DNA from: Candidatus Kapaibacterium sp.
GTDB lineage: Bacteria > Bacteroidota > Ignavibacteria > Kapaibacteriales > UBA2268
Length of the DNA stretch: 64,000 nucleotides
NCBI GenBank assembly: GCA_026418625.1
Contig: JAOABA010000020.1
Coordinates: forward strand, 1 to 64,000
Direction of reading: 5' to 3'
The translations under genes and the position numbers were made by a program. The notes beneath the pieces are model-generated. The model saw only the letters and a program-made list of their open reading frames with translations, did no database searches and was not told the origin of the DNA. Within the stretch, counting starts at the first letter, position 1; every line of letters begins with the position of its first letter. Below, piece after piece: positions 45,534 to 53,787 of the stretch.

Positions 45534-45965
45534 TCATACATTCTTATATTTATCTGAAAATGGGTCTGTTAATATCCCATATCTTAAAATTTCATAAATT
45601 TCTCTCAATCCTTGCGGGACAGTCTTTGTGATTTTGAAATCTAACTCATTTGTAATTTTAGTAAAATCAACTCGATAGTCACGGGGATCTTCCTGCTTTT
45701 GAACATATTTAATTTTTGCATCAGGAACGATTTTAAGTATCTCGTCAGCTATCATTTTTTTCTGATAATTTTCTTTTGTATCACCCACATTAAAAACATT
45801 TCGAACGACTTTTTCTGGAGGACTTTCGAGAACTTTAATACAGGAAAGAGCAAGATCTTCCACGTGGCAGTATGGTCGCCAGAATTGCTCACCGAAAATA
45901 ACAAGCTCACGACCAAAAGTAACTTCACGAATGAATTCATTATAATAAAATTGTATCTGGTTCAT
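45534..45965 (-). pseudogene. Truncated NAD-dependent sugar epimerase (C-terminal half only)
   Basis: These 143 codons match only the C-terminal half of an extended SDR sugar epimerase/dehydratase (EFIREVTFGRELVIFGEQF, RPYCHVEDLA, VFNVGDTKENYQ, PRDYRVDFTKI). The Rossmann NAD-binding half and the YxxxK catalytic pair are missing, and a stop codon two codons upstream rules out an extension. It lies 6 bp downstream of a complete SDR gene of a different subtype, as if a recombination replaced its first half. It is probably non-functional, unless it works as a separate domain. Confidence 0.75.
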
Positions 45966-45971
45966 TTTTCA

Positions 45972-46958
45972 TTATTCATAAACTTCATTTAATTTATTTT
46001 TATACCAATCATAAGTAATTTTCAACCCATCTTTGAGATTATATATAGGATAGTAATTTGTGAAATTTATCAATTTAGTTGTATCTGGGCATCTTCTTTG
46101 AGGCGAACCTAACGTATCATCTAATTCATTAATAATAATCTCTTTACCAATTATTTTTGCGATCAATGCAACTAAATCTTTTATCTTAATTTCTTCGTTT
46201 GAATTACCAATGTTAAAAATTTCTTTGTTCGAATTTGGATCTTTACATAAACGTATTGAATATTCAACAGCATCGTCAACGAAACAAAAAGCTCTGCTGT
46301 GATTCGGTGAAGGTACTTTGATTGTAGAGCTATTTTTAATTTTAACGAAAGTCTCAGGTATAACATGAGCAAATCCCATTCTTGGGCCGTAAACATTATG
46401 GTATCTAACAATAGTAAATGGAATATTGTATTTATTACCGTAATTAAAACAAACAGATTCTCCAAACATTTTGGTCAGAGCATAAGTTGATCTACTTGAC
46501 TTAATATCATCCAAAGATAAAGGAACATTTTCTTTAGTTGGAATTTCAATCCCAAAGTGTTTTAAAGTTCCGGCATAAATTTCACTTGTTGATGAAAAAA
46601 AGAACTTTTTTAAACCACTCATTTCTTTCATCTTTTCAAACAAATTAAGGATTGTTATAGAGTTAACATAAAGAACTTTATCAGGATAGTTTTCAACATT
46701 TTTTACACCAATAACTGCAGCTAAATGATAAATATAATCAAAATCATTATCAAAATTTTTTACGAAATTATAGTCAGCTAAATCTCCTTGAATAAATTTG
46801 ACGTTTTTTTGTAATGTCAACTTTTTAAATTCATCGTCAAATCTACCTCGATTAAGATTATCAACAAGTATTATTAGATCATTTTTATTTCTGCTTAATT
46901 TTTCTGAAATAAAATAACCTATAAATCCAGCTGCCCCTGTAACTAAAATTTTTGCCAT
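45972..46958 (-). CDS. NAD-dependent nucleotide-sugar epimerase/dehydratase
   Basis: This 328-aa complete extended SDR has the NAD-binding GAAGFIG (8-14), the SSTSEIY active-site serine/threonine segment at about 122-128, and the catalytic Y159/K163. The C-terminal part carries HSRAFCFVDDAVE and the QRRCPDTTKL substrate-binding block. It is most like UDP-glucose/UDP-glucuronate 4-epimerases and UDP-xylose-synthase-type enzymes; the exact reaction cannot be settled by eye. It lies 1 bp after the nucleotide-sugar dehydrogenase gene, so a UDP-uronic acid substrate is plausible. Confidence 0.85.
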   Translation of the reverse strand: MAKILVTGAAGFIGYFISEKLSRNKNDLIILVDNLNRGRFDDEFKKLTLQKNVKFIQGDLADYNFVKNFDNDFDYIYHLAAVIGVKNVENYPDKVLYVNSITILNLFEKMKEMSGLKKFFFSSTSEIYAGTLKHFGIEIPTKENVPLSLDDIKSSRSTYALTKMFGESVCFNYGNKYNIPFTIVRYHNVYGPRMGFAHVIPETFVKIKNSSTIKVPSPNHSRAFCFVDDAVEYSIRLCKDPNSNKEIFNIGNSNEEIKIKDLVALIAKIIGKEIIINELDDTLGSPQRRCPDTTKLINFTNYYPIYNLKDGLKITYDWYKNKLNEVYE

Positions 46959-46959
46959 A

Positions 46960-48420
46960 TTATTTTCCTTTCTGTTTTAAATGACCTTTACCAACACCAA
47001 TAACGTTAATATTATGTTTTTGAAGAGAAGAAATTATTTCATTGCTTAGAATATTGTTTGAATCTACTATTAACTGAACTCCGGGAAATAAGTCATAAAT
47101 ATCATCCGCTTTTAAGTTCAAATATTGTGAATGCCTTACTGTAAAAACTACAATTTCGTGTTTTATTTTTTTCATTACATCTAAATTATTTTCAACATTT
47201 AATTTTTTTTCATACCAAAATTTTACAATCGGATCATGAAGAACTATTTCAGCGCCTTCCTTGATGCAATGATCATAGAAAATTTCAGTTGGAGTATTTC
47301 TTGTGTCAGCAACATCATTAAGATAACTTACACCGAGAATTGTAATTTTTTTATTTTTTAAGTCAGGATAATAATTTTTAATTAATTTTAAAGTATGCAA
47401 AGGCATTAAATCATTAATTTCAATAGCTTTTAAGGACATATACAACCTTTTATCACCTTCAAAAAGGTTATTATAAGCCCAATCAGCAAGTAAAGCATCT
47501 TTTGTTAAACAATAACCACCAACTCCAAACCCTGGGCTCATAATGTTTCTATGAGTAGGGCGCATTCTTATTGCATCAATTACCTCAAAAAGATTAACAC
47601 CTGCCTTTTCAGCAAACTCAGTCCAATCTTGAATAAATGCAATATTCATTGCACGATAAGAATTTTCAAGAACTTTTGCCATTTCTGAAGCTGTTGTTGA
47701 TTCTAATTCAACTAAAGGAAAATCTTTTGTGTTTATAAATGATTCCAGAAAATTTTTTGTTTTTATTTTTGAAAGTTTATTTATTCCTGAATATACTCTA
47801 TAAAAATCTGTTATTGAATTTATATAATTCCTACCGGGCATGACCCTTTCGTAGGAATGGCTGAGATAAAATTTATTAATATCTAATCCCCTTTTTTGAA
47901 ATTCTTGTTCAAATATAGGAAATACAACTTTTTCAGTTGTTCCTGGTGGTACAGTTGTCTCAATGATTACAAGTGTTTCTTCTTTAATTTTTGAAGCTAT
48001 ATTTTTTATTGCCTCTAAATATGAGTCAAAGGTAAATATATTTTCAAAAGCATTACCAAGTTTTAACTTATTTATATCAAGATTTATATCAACTATAACA
48101 ATATCTGCTAAGGAAAAGGCAGAAACATCAGATGTTGCCATTAAATTTCTCTGCATATTCCCGTTTTTTATAAATTCCGATAATTTAGGATCTGTAGAAT
48201 AAATTGGTGAAATACCTTTATTAATGGCATCAATTTTCCAATAATTTTTTTCATCGTCTAGATCAATGCCAATAACATTGTAAATTAATTGTCCATTTTT
48301 GTCTTTTGCATTTGCTAAAACTGCTAGCATAGCAGTACCAACAAATCCGATACCTTGAATTATTACTGTTTTTCTATGGTTCTTAATAAACTTTTTTAGT
48401 TTTTCAATTTTATCCGACAT
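46960..48420 (-). CDS. UDP-sugar 6-dehydrogenase-like enzyme
   Basis: This 486-aa nucleotide-sugar dehydrogenase has the Rossmann motif QGIGFVGTAM, TTVPPGTTEKVV, the central dimerisation helix with SEMAKVLENSYRAMN, and the catalytic C304 in GFGVGGYCLTKD. A C-terminal domain carries LGVSYLNDVADTRNTP. It oxidises a UDP-hexose at C6 to a uronic acid. It belongs to a subgroup diverged from both classical Ugd and WecC/WbpA, so UDP-Glc, UDP-GlcNAc and UDP-ManNAc are all possible substrates. It precedes the SDR epimerase in transcript order. Confidence 0.87.
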   Translation of the reverse strand: MSDKIEKLKKFIKNHRKTVIIQGIGFVGTAMLAVLANAKDKNGQLIYNVIGIDLDDEKNYWKIDAINKGISPIYSTDPKLSEFIKNGNMQRNLMATSDVSAFSLADIVIVDINLDINKLKLGNAFENIFTFDSYLEAIKNIASKIKEETLVIIETTVPPGTTEKVVFPIFEQEFQKRGLDINKFYLSHSYERVMPGRNYINSITDFYRVYSGINKLSKIKTKNFLESFINTKDFPLVELESTTASEMAKVLENSYRAMNIAFIQDWTEFAEKAGVNLFEVIDAIRMRPTHRNIMSPGFGVGGYCLTKDALLADWAYNNLFEGDKRLYMSLKAIEINDLMPLHTLKLIKNYYPDLKNKKITILGVSYLNDVADTRNTPTEIFYDHCIKEGAEIVLHDPIVKFWYEKKLNVENNLDVMKKIKHEIVVFTVRHSQYLNLKADDIYDLFPGVQLIVDSNNILSNEIISSLQKHNINVIGVGKGHLKQKGK

Positions 48421-48445
48421 TGTTTTACCTTATTACTAATAAAAA

Positions 48446-48829
48446 TTATTTTGTACTTTTAAATAAATTATCCTCAATAATTTTCCTACTCATTTTAAAA
48501 TCTAAATATTCACTGATTTTTCTTGCATAATAAAGATTAAATTGATGCAAATCCTTACAATAAATTAGTTTACCGTTTGCAAGAATCTGCATTGTTATTA
48601 TTGGATCAGCATCATTCAAAACCACTAAATCAAGCTCCCTATCTGTCAATTCATTAAATTTATCTCTTATTTCAGTAATAGTTTCCTCAGAGTATAATTT
48701 ATCATCTACATAAATTCCAATATCTATGTCGCTTTCATTATTAAAATTGCCTGTTGCAAAAGAGCCGAATAGAATTGCAAAATCAATGATATCATCAAAG
48801 TTTAATAATATCTCATTATAATTAATCAT
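48446..48829 (-). CDS. Lone MntA-like nucleotidyltransferase
   Basis: The protein has 127 aa from the ATG at 48829 (a longer reading would overlap the acetyltransferase gene further). It has the minimal nucleotidyltransferase motif GS, ten residues, DxD (GSFATGN...SDID), exactly the GSX10DXD pattern described for MntA antitoxins, and a third acid in ELDLVVL. No HEPN gene is adjacent, so it is either an orphan antitoxin whose toxin was lost or a different nucleotidyltransferase. It overlaps the upstream gene by 8 bp and is embedded in the glycan operon. Confidence 0.8.
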   Translation of the reverse strand: MINYNEILLNFDDIIDFAILFGSFATGNFNNESDIDIGIYVDDKLYSEETITEIRDKFNELTDRELDLVVLNDADPIITMQILANGKLIYCKDLHQFNLYYARKISEYLDFKMSRKIIEDNLFKSTK

Positions 48830-49457
48830 TATTAAACAATTTTTCTTTATTAAACTTGATACCAAAAAAATTAATTTTAATCACTTTCTTGTACCAATGA
48901 CCACCAAATTTATCAAAAAATTTTTTACTCCTCCAGTTTCCTTTTTGAATAAATGCTGATGAAGTTTTAAACCCATTTTTGTGATAAAGGTTTAGTAACT
49001 GTGCCTTTGCAAATGTTTGAGCCCCACTTGCTCTGAATTTGATAAAAGTGTATAGAGCAAAAAAATAGATGTTTTTTTCTTTTTCAACATATTGATTATT
49101 GATCGAATCAAAATCATATCCGAGTGCAATGTTCATATAACCCGCAATTTCATTATCACAAAATATAACAAAGCATTTTGAAATTGAGTTCTCATTTAAA
49201 GTTTTTAATAAATTGTTATAAGTCTTTTCTGAAATTTCCAATGGATAAAGTTCCTTCATTTTTTTTAAAGAATAAATATCAAGTTCTTTAATAGCATAAT
49301 TAGGATATTTATCAATAAATTTTTTATATGTCTCATTGTCTAAGTATAACCTATAATGAAGTTCTATGTTAATAAAATATCTTACTAATTTACGGATGAT
49401 GTCCTTAAAAGTATTATTTCGAATAGTTGATTTAACTTTATTTATGAGTTTCATCAT
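48822..49457 (-). CDS. GNAT-like acyltransferase
   Basis: This 211-aa protein looks like a diverged GNAT: a helical basic N-terminus, a central FVIFCDNEIAGYMNIALG strand pair, then LYHKNGFKTSSAFIQKGN and SKKFFDKFGGHWYKKV. The last part resembles the asparagine and C-terminal segments of N-acetyltransferases. The acetyl-CoA loop is not typical. It may acylate a sugar in this locus; the assignment is tentative. Confidence 0.55.
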   Translation of the reverse strand: MMKLINKVKSTIRNNTFKDIIRKLVRYFINIELHYRLYLDNETYKKFIDKYPNYAIKELDIYSLKKMKELYPLEISEKTYNNLLKTLNENSISKCFVIFCDNEIAGYMNIALGYDFDSINNQYVEKEKNIYFFALYTFIKFRASGAQTFAKAQLLNLYHKNGFKTSSAFIQKGNWRSKKFFDKFGGHWYKKVIKINFFGIKFNKEKLFNND

Positions 49458-49460
49458 TAA

Positions 49461-50159
49461 TTATTTCCTGAAATAAGTTTCATAGACATCCTGAGCTAAT
49501 TGATAGTCATCTATCTGACCGATATCGAGCCAATATTCAGAAATTTCGTATTTTGCAATTGGTTTTTTCAATTCTAACATTTTAAGAATCAATTTATCCA
49601 TATCGAAATGCTCATTATAGGGAATTATTTCAAACAGACCCGGTTTGAAGACATAAATTCCCGCTAATATCTTAGTCTTGAAATCTTTCTTTTCCTCGAT
49701 ATTAGTAACATAATCTCCATCATAAAAAATATTACCAAAACGGAATGGAGCAACAAATTCTTTAATTCCAACAACTAAATCGGTATCTTTTTTTTCCAGA
49801 GCAAATTCATACATTTTTGAAAAATTACAGTTTGAAAGAATATCACCATTCATTACAATATATGGTTCTGTTAATTCATCACGAAGAAGAGTAACAGGAC
49901 CGGCAGTGCCAAGTTGTTTATCTTCTTTGCTAATTTTTAGCTTAACTCCAAATTTCGAACCATCGCCAAAATAGCCTTCAATAAATTCGGATTTATAATT
50001 TGTTGCAAGGTAAATTTCATTAAAGCCATGCTCCTTTAAGTGCTCTATCTGAATTTCAAGCACGGCTTTTTCTCCAATAGGTAGCATTGGCTTTGGAATG
50101 ACACCTGTTAGAGGTCTTAACCTTACACCTAATCCACCTGCTAATATTACTGCTTTCAT
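49461..50159 (-). CDS. Sugar-1-phosphate nucleotidyltransferase
   Basis: The protein has 232 aa. It has the NTP-transferase signature AVILAGGLGVRLRPLT with IPKPMLPIGEKAVLE, the metal-site MNGDILS and a C-terminal YWLDIGQIDDY. At this length it has only the catalytic domain, as in short mannose-1-phosphate guanylyltransferase, MurU-like or glucose-1-phosphate nucleotidyltransferases. It charges a hexose-1-phosphate with an NTP. Because both gmd and a GDP-mannose dehydrogenase-like enzyme occur here, GDP-mannose is one candidate product. Confidence 0.87.
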   Translation of the reverse strand: MKAVILAGGLGVRLRPLTGVIPKPMLPIGEKAVLEIQIEHLKEHGFNEIYLATNYKSEFIEGYFGDGSKFGVKLKISKEDKQLGTAGPVTLLRDELTEPYIVMNGDILSNCNFSKMYEFALEKKDTDLVVGIKEFVAPFRFGNIFYDGDYVTNIEEKKDFKTKILAGIYVFKPGLFEIIPYNEHFDMDKLILKMLELKKPIAKYEISEYWLDIGQIDDYQLAQDVYETYFRK

Positions 50160-50170
50160 CTATAATACTC

Positions 50171-50893
50171 CTATTCACTAAAACTTTCGAATTTTGGCTT
50201 ATTGTTAATGTTGTCCCAGAATATTTTTCTGGAATTTTCAATTCCTTCATTAAAAAATAAATCTATTATAGCCATACCCTCAAGGAACTTTTGTCCTGTT
50301 TGTTTATAAACTGGATGAACAAAGTTGTTGAATAAAATATTTAAATTATTTTTTTTAAATTCCTGAATATCAATATAATTTTTACCACCTTGGCCTGCTA
50401 AGTATGTGTCAGAATTAGTTTTAATGCATTTTTGTATTAGGGCAGTAGTTTTCGAGCCATCTATTTGAAGATTACTACAATAATCAATATTAACATTAAT
50501 TTTCAGCAGATTAATCATTTCGATTAAGAGAGGGATAGTAATATCAATAAGAAATTTTATTTCGTTAATATAGTATTTTTCTAAAATTGGGAAAATTTCA
50601 TCAAAATATTGAGTTTTAGAATAATTCTGCTTAATTGTTTGTATGTGTTTTTTCTGCCATTTTAAATCTGCTACCTCTACATCTTTAATTAATTGGGTTG
50701 ACCTATTTTTTGTTTTAACATTTATAGATAAATAAAGTATCTCATCCTTTGGTGATTTAATAATTGTTCTACTTTGCCAGGATTCTTTTAAAAACTGAAC
50801 ATTATCAGTAAACAAAAAAATGTCTGATTTTGCAATTTTATTAAATAAACCAATATAAGGCAAATATTGAGGTTGATGGCCAGTAACGATCAT
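50171..50893 (-). CDS. WbqC-family protein (second copy)
   Basis: The protein has 240 aa. The opening VTGHQPQYLPYIGLFNKI, TDNVQFLKESWQSRTIIKS and LSINVKTKN match the WbqC-like family. It is well diverged from the copy at 34190-34885. Here the neighbours are a PIG-L-type deacetylase and a nucleotidyltransferase rather than an aminotransferase. A deacetylase beside a suspected amino-sugar acylating protein suggests that an N-acetyl group is removed and another group put in its place, which is inference. Confidence 0.82.
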   Translation of the reverse strand: MIVTGHQPQYLPYIGLFNKIAKSDIFLFTDNVQFLKESWQSRTIIKSPKDEILYLSINVKTKNRSTQLIKDVEVADLKWQKKHIQTIKQNYSKTQYFDEIFPILEKYYINEIKFLIDITIPLLIEMINLLKINVNIDYCSNLQIDGSKTTALIQKCIKTNSDTYLAGQGGKNYIDIQEFKKNNLNILFNNFVHPVYKQTGQKFLEGMAIIDLFFNEGIENSRKIFWDNINNKPKFESFSE

Positions 50894-51561
50894 AAAACTT
50901 CCAAAATTAACATAAAAGCTTCTGCATATTCTACACCTATTCTTGCACCTCTAAACCGAGCTAATGCTTTCACAGTGTCTTTGTTTCTGGGTAAAGGATA
51001 AGGCATCATTTCAGATTCAGAGTAGATGTCAATAGATTTTAATTTGTAATTAATAAATTCTGTTATATCTATGAAAACATTTGGTAAAAATGAATTTTCT
51101 GGTAATGGTGGTGCAAATTCTGTTTCACTTAATGTTTCATACATTAAAATCCTTTTAACAAAGGGGTATCTAAAATATTTAGTGCTGCTAATTAAAACTT
51201 GAAAAGCAATTTTATGATCAGAGTGAATATCACTTCTATTAGGCAGATAAACAATTTCAGGTTTTATTTCATCTATAATTTTTGATACTTGTTTTATTAT
51301 TTCACCATTCGCTAATGTATCTAACATCGTGGTTGGCAAATCCAATTCAAAAGTTTTCTTAAAATTAAAATGTTCAATTGCTTTTTTAATTTCAATTTTC
51401 CGACGTTCTTTGAAATCTTCGCTAACCCAAGAAATTTCTTTTGGGCTAGTTAGAATTAACCAATAAAGTTCATCACCTAATTTATTATGAACACCTATTG
51501 TACCGCCACAACCAAGAGCTTCATCATCAGGATGCACAGAAACAATTAATATTTTTTTCAT
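50890..51561 (-). CDS. PIG-L/LmbE-family deacetylase
   Basis: This 223-aa protein has the zinc-binding motif H10-P-D-D13-E14, LGCGG, and IHSDHKIAF (second His pair) of the PIG-L/LmbE family. Members remove N-acetyl groups from GlcNAc-containing substrates or related amides. It overlaps the WbqC gene by 4 bp (ATGA type) and follows a glycosyltransferase, so it may deacetylate a lipid- or nucleotide-linked amino sugar. Confidence 0.87.
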   Translation of the reverse strand: MKKILIVSVHPDDEALGCGGTIGVHNKLGDELYWLILTSPKEISWVSEDFKERRKIEIKKAIEHFNFKKTFELDLPTTMLDTLANGEIIKQVSKIIDEIKPEIVYLPNRSDIHSDHKIAFQVLISSTKYFRYPFVKRILMYETLSETEFAPPLPENSFLPNVFIDITEFINYKLKSIDIYSESEMMPYPLPRNKDTVKALARFRGARIGVEYAEAFMLILEVL

Positions 51562-51573
51562 AGTCTTTCTTAA

Positions 51574-52692
51574 CTAATTATATAATTTTACCCAATTGCT
51601 AATTATGGAATTTATATTGTATTCTTTATATAGTATTGAATAATGACTTTTATATTGTTCTTTCAAAGAATTAAAATTTTTGATTACATAGTTTAAAGTT
51701 TCAGGTAATTCTGAGATATGATTGATTTCGAAAAAACTAATATTTAAATCTTTTAGAATTTTGTATGGCATCCAGCTCCCTGTAATTAAAATACCACCAG
51801 TATAAAGTGTTTCTAACATTCCTGAAGATAACTGGTCATATGGTTGGATATAAGTCAATATATCAGAACTTATTCTTAGCCTCGCTAAATCTTCATAAGA
51901 AAGGAATTTATCGAATATTTTATAGCTAAAATTATTAAAATTTTCTTTAATGTAACTTATTACTTTTTGTTTATAATCTTCGGACTGACCATAAGTTAAT
52001 TGGAATAAGAAAAAAACTTTATCCGGATTTAAATTGGCTCCTAAAATTGCTTTGAAATTTTCAATGTGTGGTTCAGTAATAGAAGCAACTATAGTTGGAA
52101 CTATTGTGATTTTATCTTTATCAATTCCTAATTTTTCTCTTGATTCTTCAGGTGTTTCTTTTTCCATTATCCTATCAATAACATCAAGAAAAGCTACAGG
52201 CATTGGTAATGTTAAAGACCTTTCTCTATATTTTTTTCCATATACTCCCAGAAATTCTTCCATCATATAAGGGTTAGCAAATGCAAAAAAATCAATATAA
52301 TTGAATACTCTTTTAAATAAGAATCTTTTAGTTTTTAATTTATAAGTTGAGCCACCATAGACAGAAATAATTAATTTTTTGGTCAATTTTCTAAATTTTG
52401 GAACCATCCAGAAATTTTGCCTTTTTATATTAAAAATATGAATAACATCATAATAATTTTCTAATTTATTAAGTAATAATAAAGCTGCTAACAAACGTTT
52501 CAATAAAAGAAAAACTGGAAATTTATCTAAAAAATTTTTTCTAAAAATTGTAAAATTTTCGTTAGTAGTTTGTTTATTAAGCGAATAAGTCCACATATCA
52601 AGCAAATCAACCTGATACCCTTCCTTATTAAAAAATTCTTTCAATCTTTGATACCAAACGTCTGATTCTTTTCTGACCATTAATATTTTCAT
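51574..52692 (-). CDS. GT-B-fold glycosyltransferase
   Basis: The protein has 372 aa. The N-terminus (ILMVRKESDVWYQRLKEFF), a middle IISVYGGSTY and a C-terminal donor-binding region (SSDILTYIQPYDQLSSGMLETLYTG) fit the GT-B fold of family 4-like transferases, with the acidic residue of the EX7E-type region in GMLETL. The sugar and acceptor are unknown. It lies between a GT2 gene and the deacetylase gene. Confidence 0.7.
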   Translation of the reverse strand: MKILMVRKESDVWYQRLKEFFNKEGYQVDLLDMWTYSLNKQTTNENFTIFRKNFLDKFPVFLLLKRLLAALLLLNKLENYYDVIHIFNIKRQNFWMVPKFRKLTKKLIISVYGGSTYKLKTKRFLFKRVFNYIDFFAFANPYMMEEFLGVYGKKYRERSLTLPMPVAFLDVIDRIMEKETPEESREKLGIDKDKITIVPTIVASITEPHIENFKAILGANLNPDKVFFLFQLTYGQSEDYKQKVISYIKENFNNFSYKIFDKFLSYEDLARLRISSDILTYIQPYDQLSSGMLETLYTGGILITGSWMPYKILKDLNISFFEINHISELPETLNYVIKNFNSLKEQYKSHYSILYKEYNINSIISNWVKLYN

Positions 52693-52716
52693 TTAACCAT
52701 CTTTTAATTAGTTATC

Positions 52717-53787
52717 TTAGAACTTAGAATACCTTACAAATTTCTTTCTTTGCGACAATAACGCTAGACGATATTCTCTATAGAAAAAGGGAAACAGCGC
52801 AGAAATTGAAAATAAAAATTTATGATTTATTTTAAATTGACTATTTCTTATGAAATCCTTGATATATTGAAAATTATTAAAATAATTACCTTTTGAATAG
52901 GCATTTTTCTCAAAATGTTTGATTGTAATATATCCTTTGAGAACATTTATTATTTTTTCTTTGTCTTTACTTAATTTATAATTACCGGTTTCTGCAACTT
53001 TTAGTTCTTCATTCAAAATTCCAAGGTGATACTCATTTTGAAAAAGGAATGTCTCAATTGATTTTTCTCTTGTCTGGTGATTTCTTTGAGACAAATTAAA
53101 CTTACCTAATCGTCTATAAAGTAATGGTTTAGCATAAAATAAAGAACCATTATTAATATGAGACAGAAATATCAGGAAATAATCCTCATTATAGAGATTT
53201 TCGGGTAAAATACCATCTGTAACATCCAGCAAATTTCTTTTGAAAACTAAAGAATAACCACCGTAAGAATTATTAAACATTGTATGATAATCTAAATCTT
53301 TGAATAAGTAAACATTATCATCTGAGAAGTATTTACCTTTGCCATAAGTTTTTTGAACATCTGACACTAATGAAGTATTTCGTATAATATTTCCTTGGTG
53401 GTTAATCGATATTGCATCTGAGCCAATTAAATCAACATTATATTTTTTTATTAATTCAATGGCTTTTTTGGTCCTTTCAGGGAATGAAATATCATCACCG
53501 CCATTTAGAACTATTATTTCGCCTGTTGATGATTTTAGAAGGCGATTCGTGCTTTTAGTTAACCCCAGATTTTTATCACCAATATCTACAAAAGTAAATA
53601 AATGTTTTTTTTCAGAGTTTTCGACATAATCGAGTATTTTTTCTGCAGTTCCGTCATTAGAAAAATCGTCTCGAACAACAATTTCGAAATTGTCATAATC
53701 CTGATTAACACAACCATCCAAAGTAGCCTGAACATATTCAGCCTGTTTGTAAAATGGGACTAATATAGTAACTTTAGGATTGATCAT
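52717..53787 (-). CDS. Family 2 glycosyltransferase
   Basis: This 356-aa protein has an N-terminal GT-A domain with VTILVPFYKQAEYVQATLDG, VRDDFSNDGT, LNGGDDISFPERT (the DxD-type site) and a WbbL-like middle part (NEDYFLIFLSH). It has no transmembrane anchor, so it is a cytoplasmic transferase adding a sugar to the growing unit. It overlaps the CapK-like gene upstream by 14 bp. Confidence 0.87.
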   Translation of the reverse strand: MINPKVTILVPFYKQAEYVQATLDGCVNQDYDNFEIVVRDDFSNDGTAEKILDYVENSEKKHLFTFVDIGDKNLGLTKSTNRLLKSSTGEIIVLNGGDDISFPERTKKAIELIKKYNVDLIGSDAISINHQGNIIRNTSLVSDVQKTYGKGKYFSDDNVYLFKDLDYHTMFNNSYGGYSLVFKRNLLDVTDGILPENLYNEDYFLIFLSHINNGSLFYAKPLLYRRLGKFNLSQRNHQTREKSIETFLFQNEYHLGILNEELKVAETGNYKLSKDKEKIINVLKGYITIKHFEKNAYSKGNYFNNFQYIKDFIRNSQFKINHKFLFSISALFPFFYREYRLALLSQRKKFVRYSKF

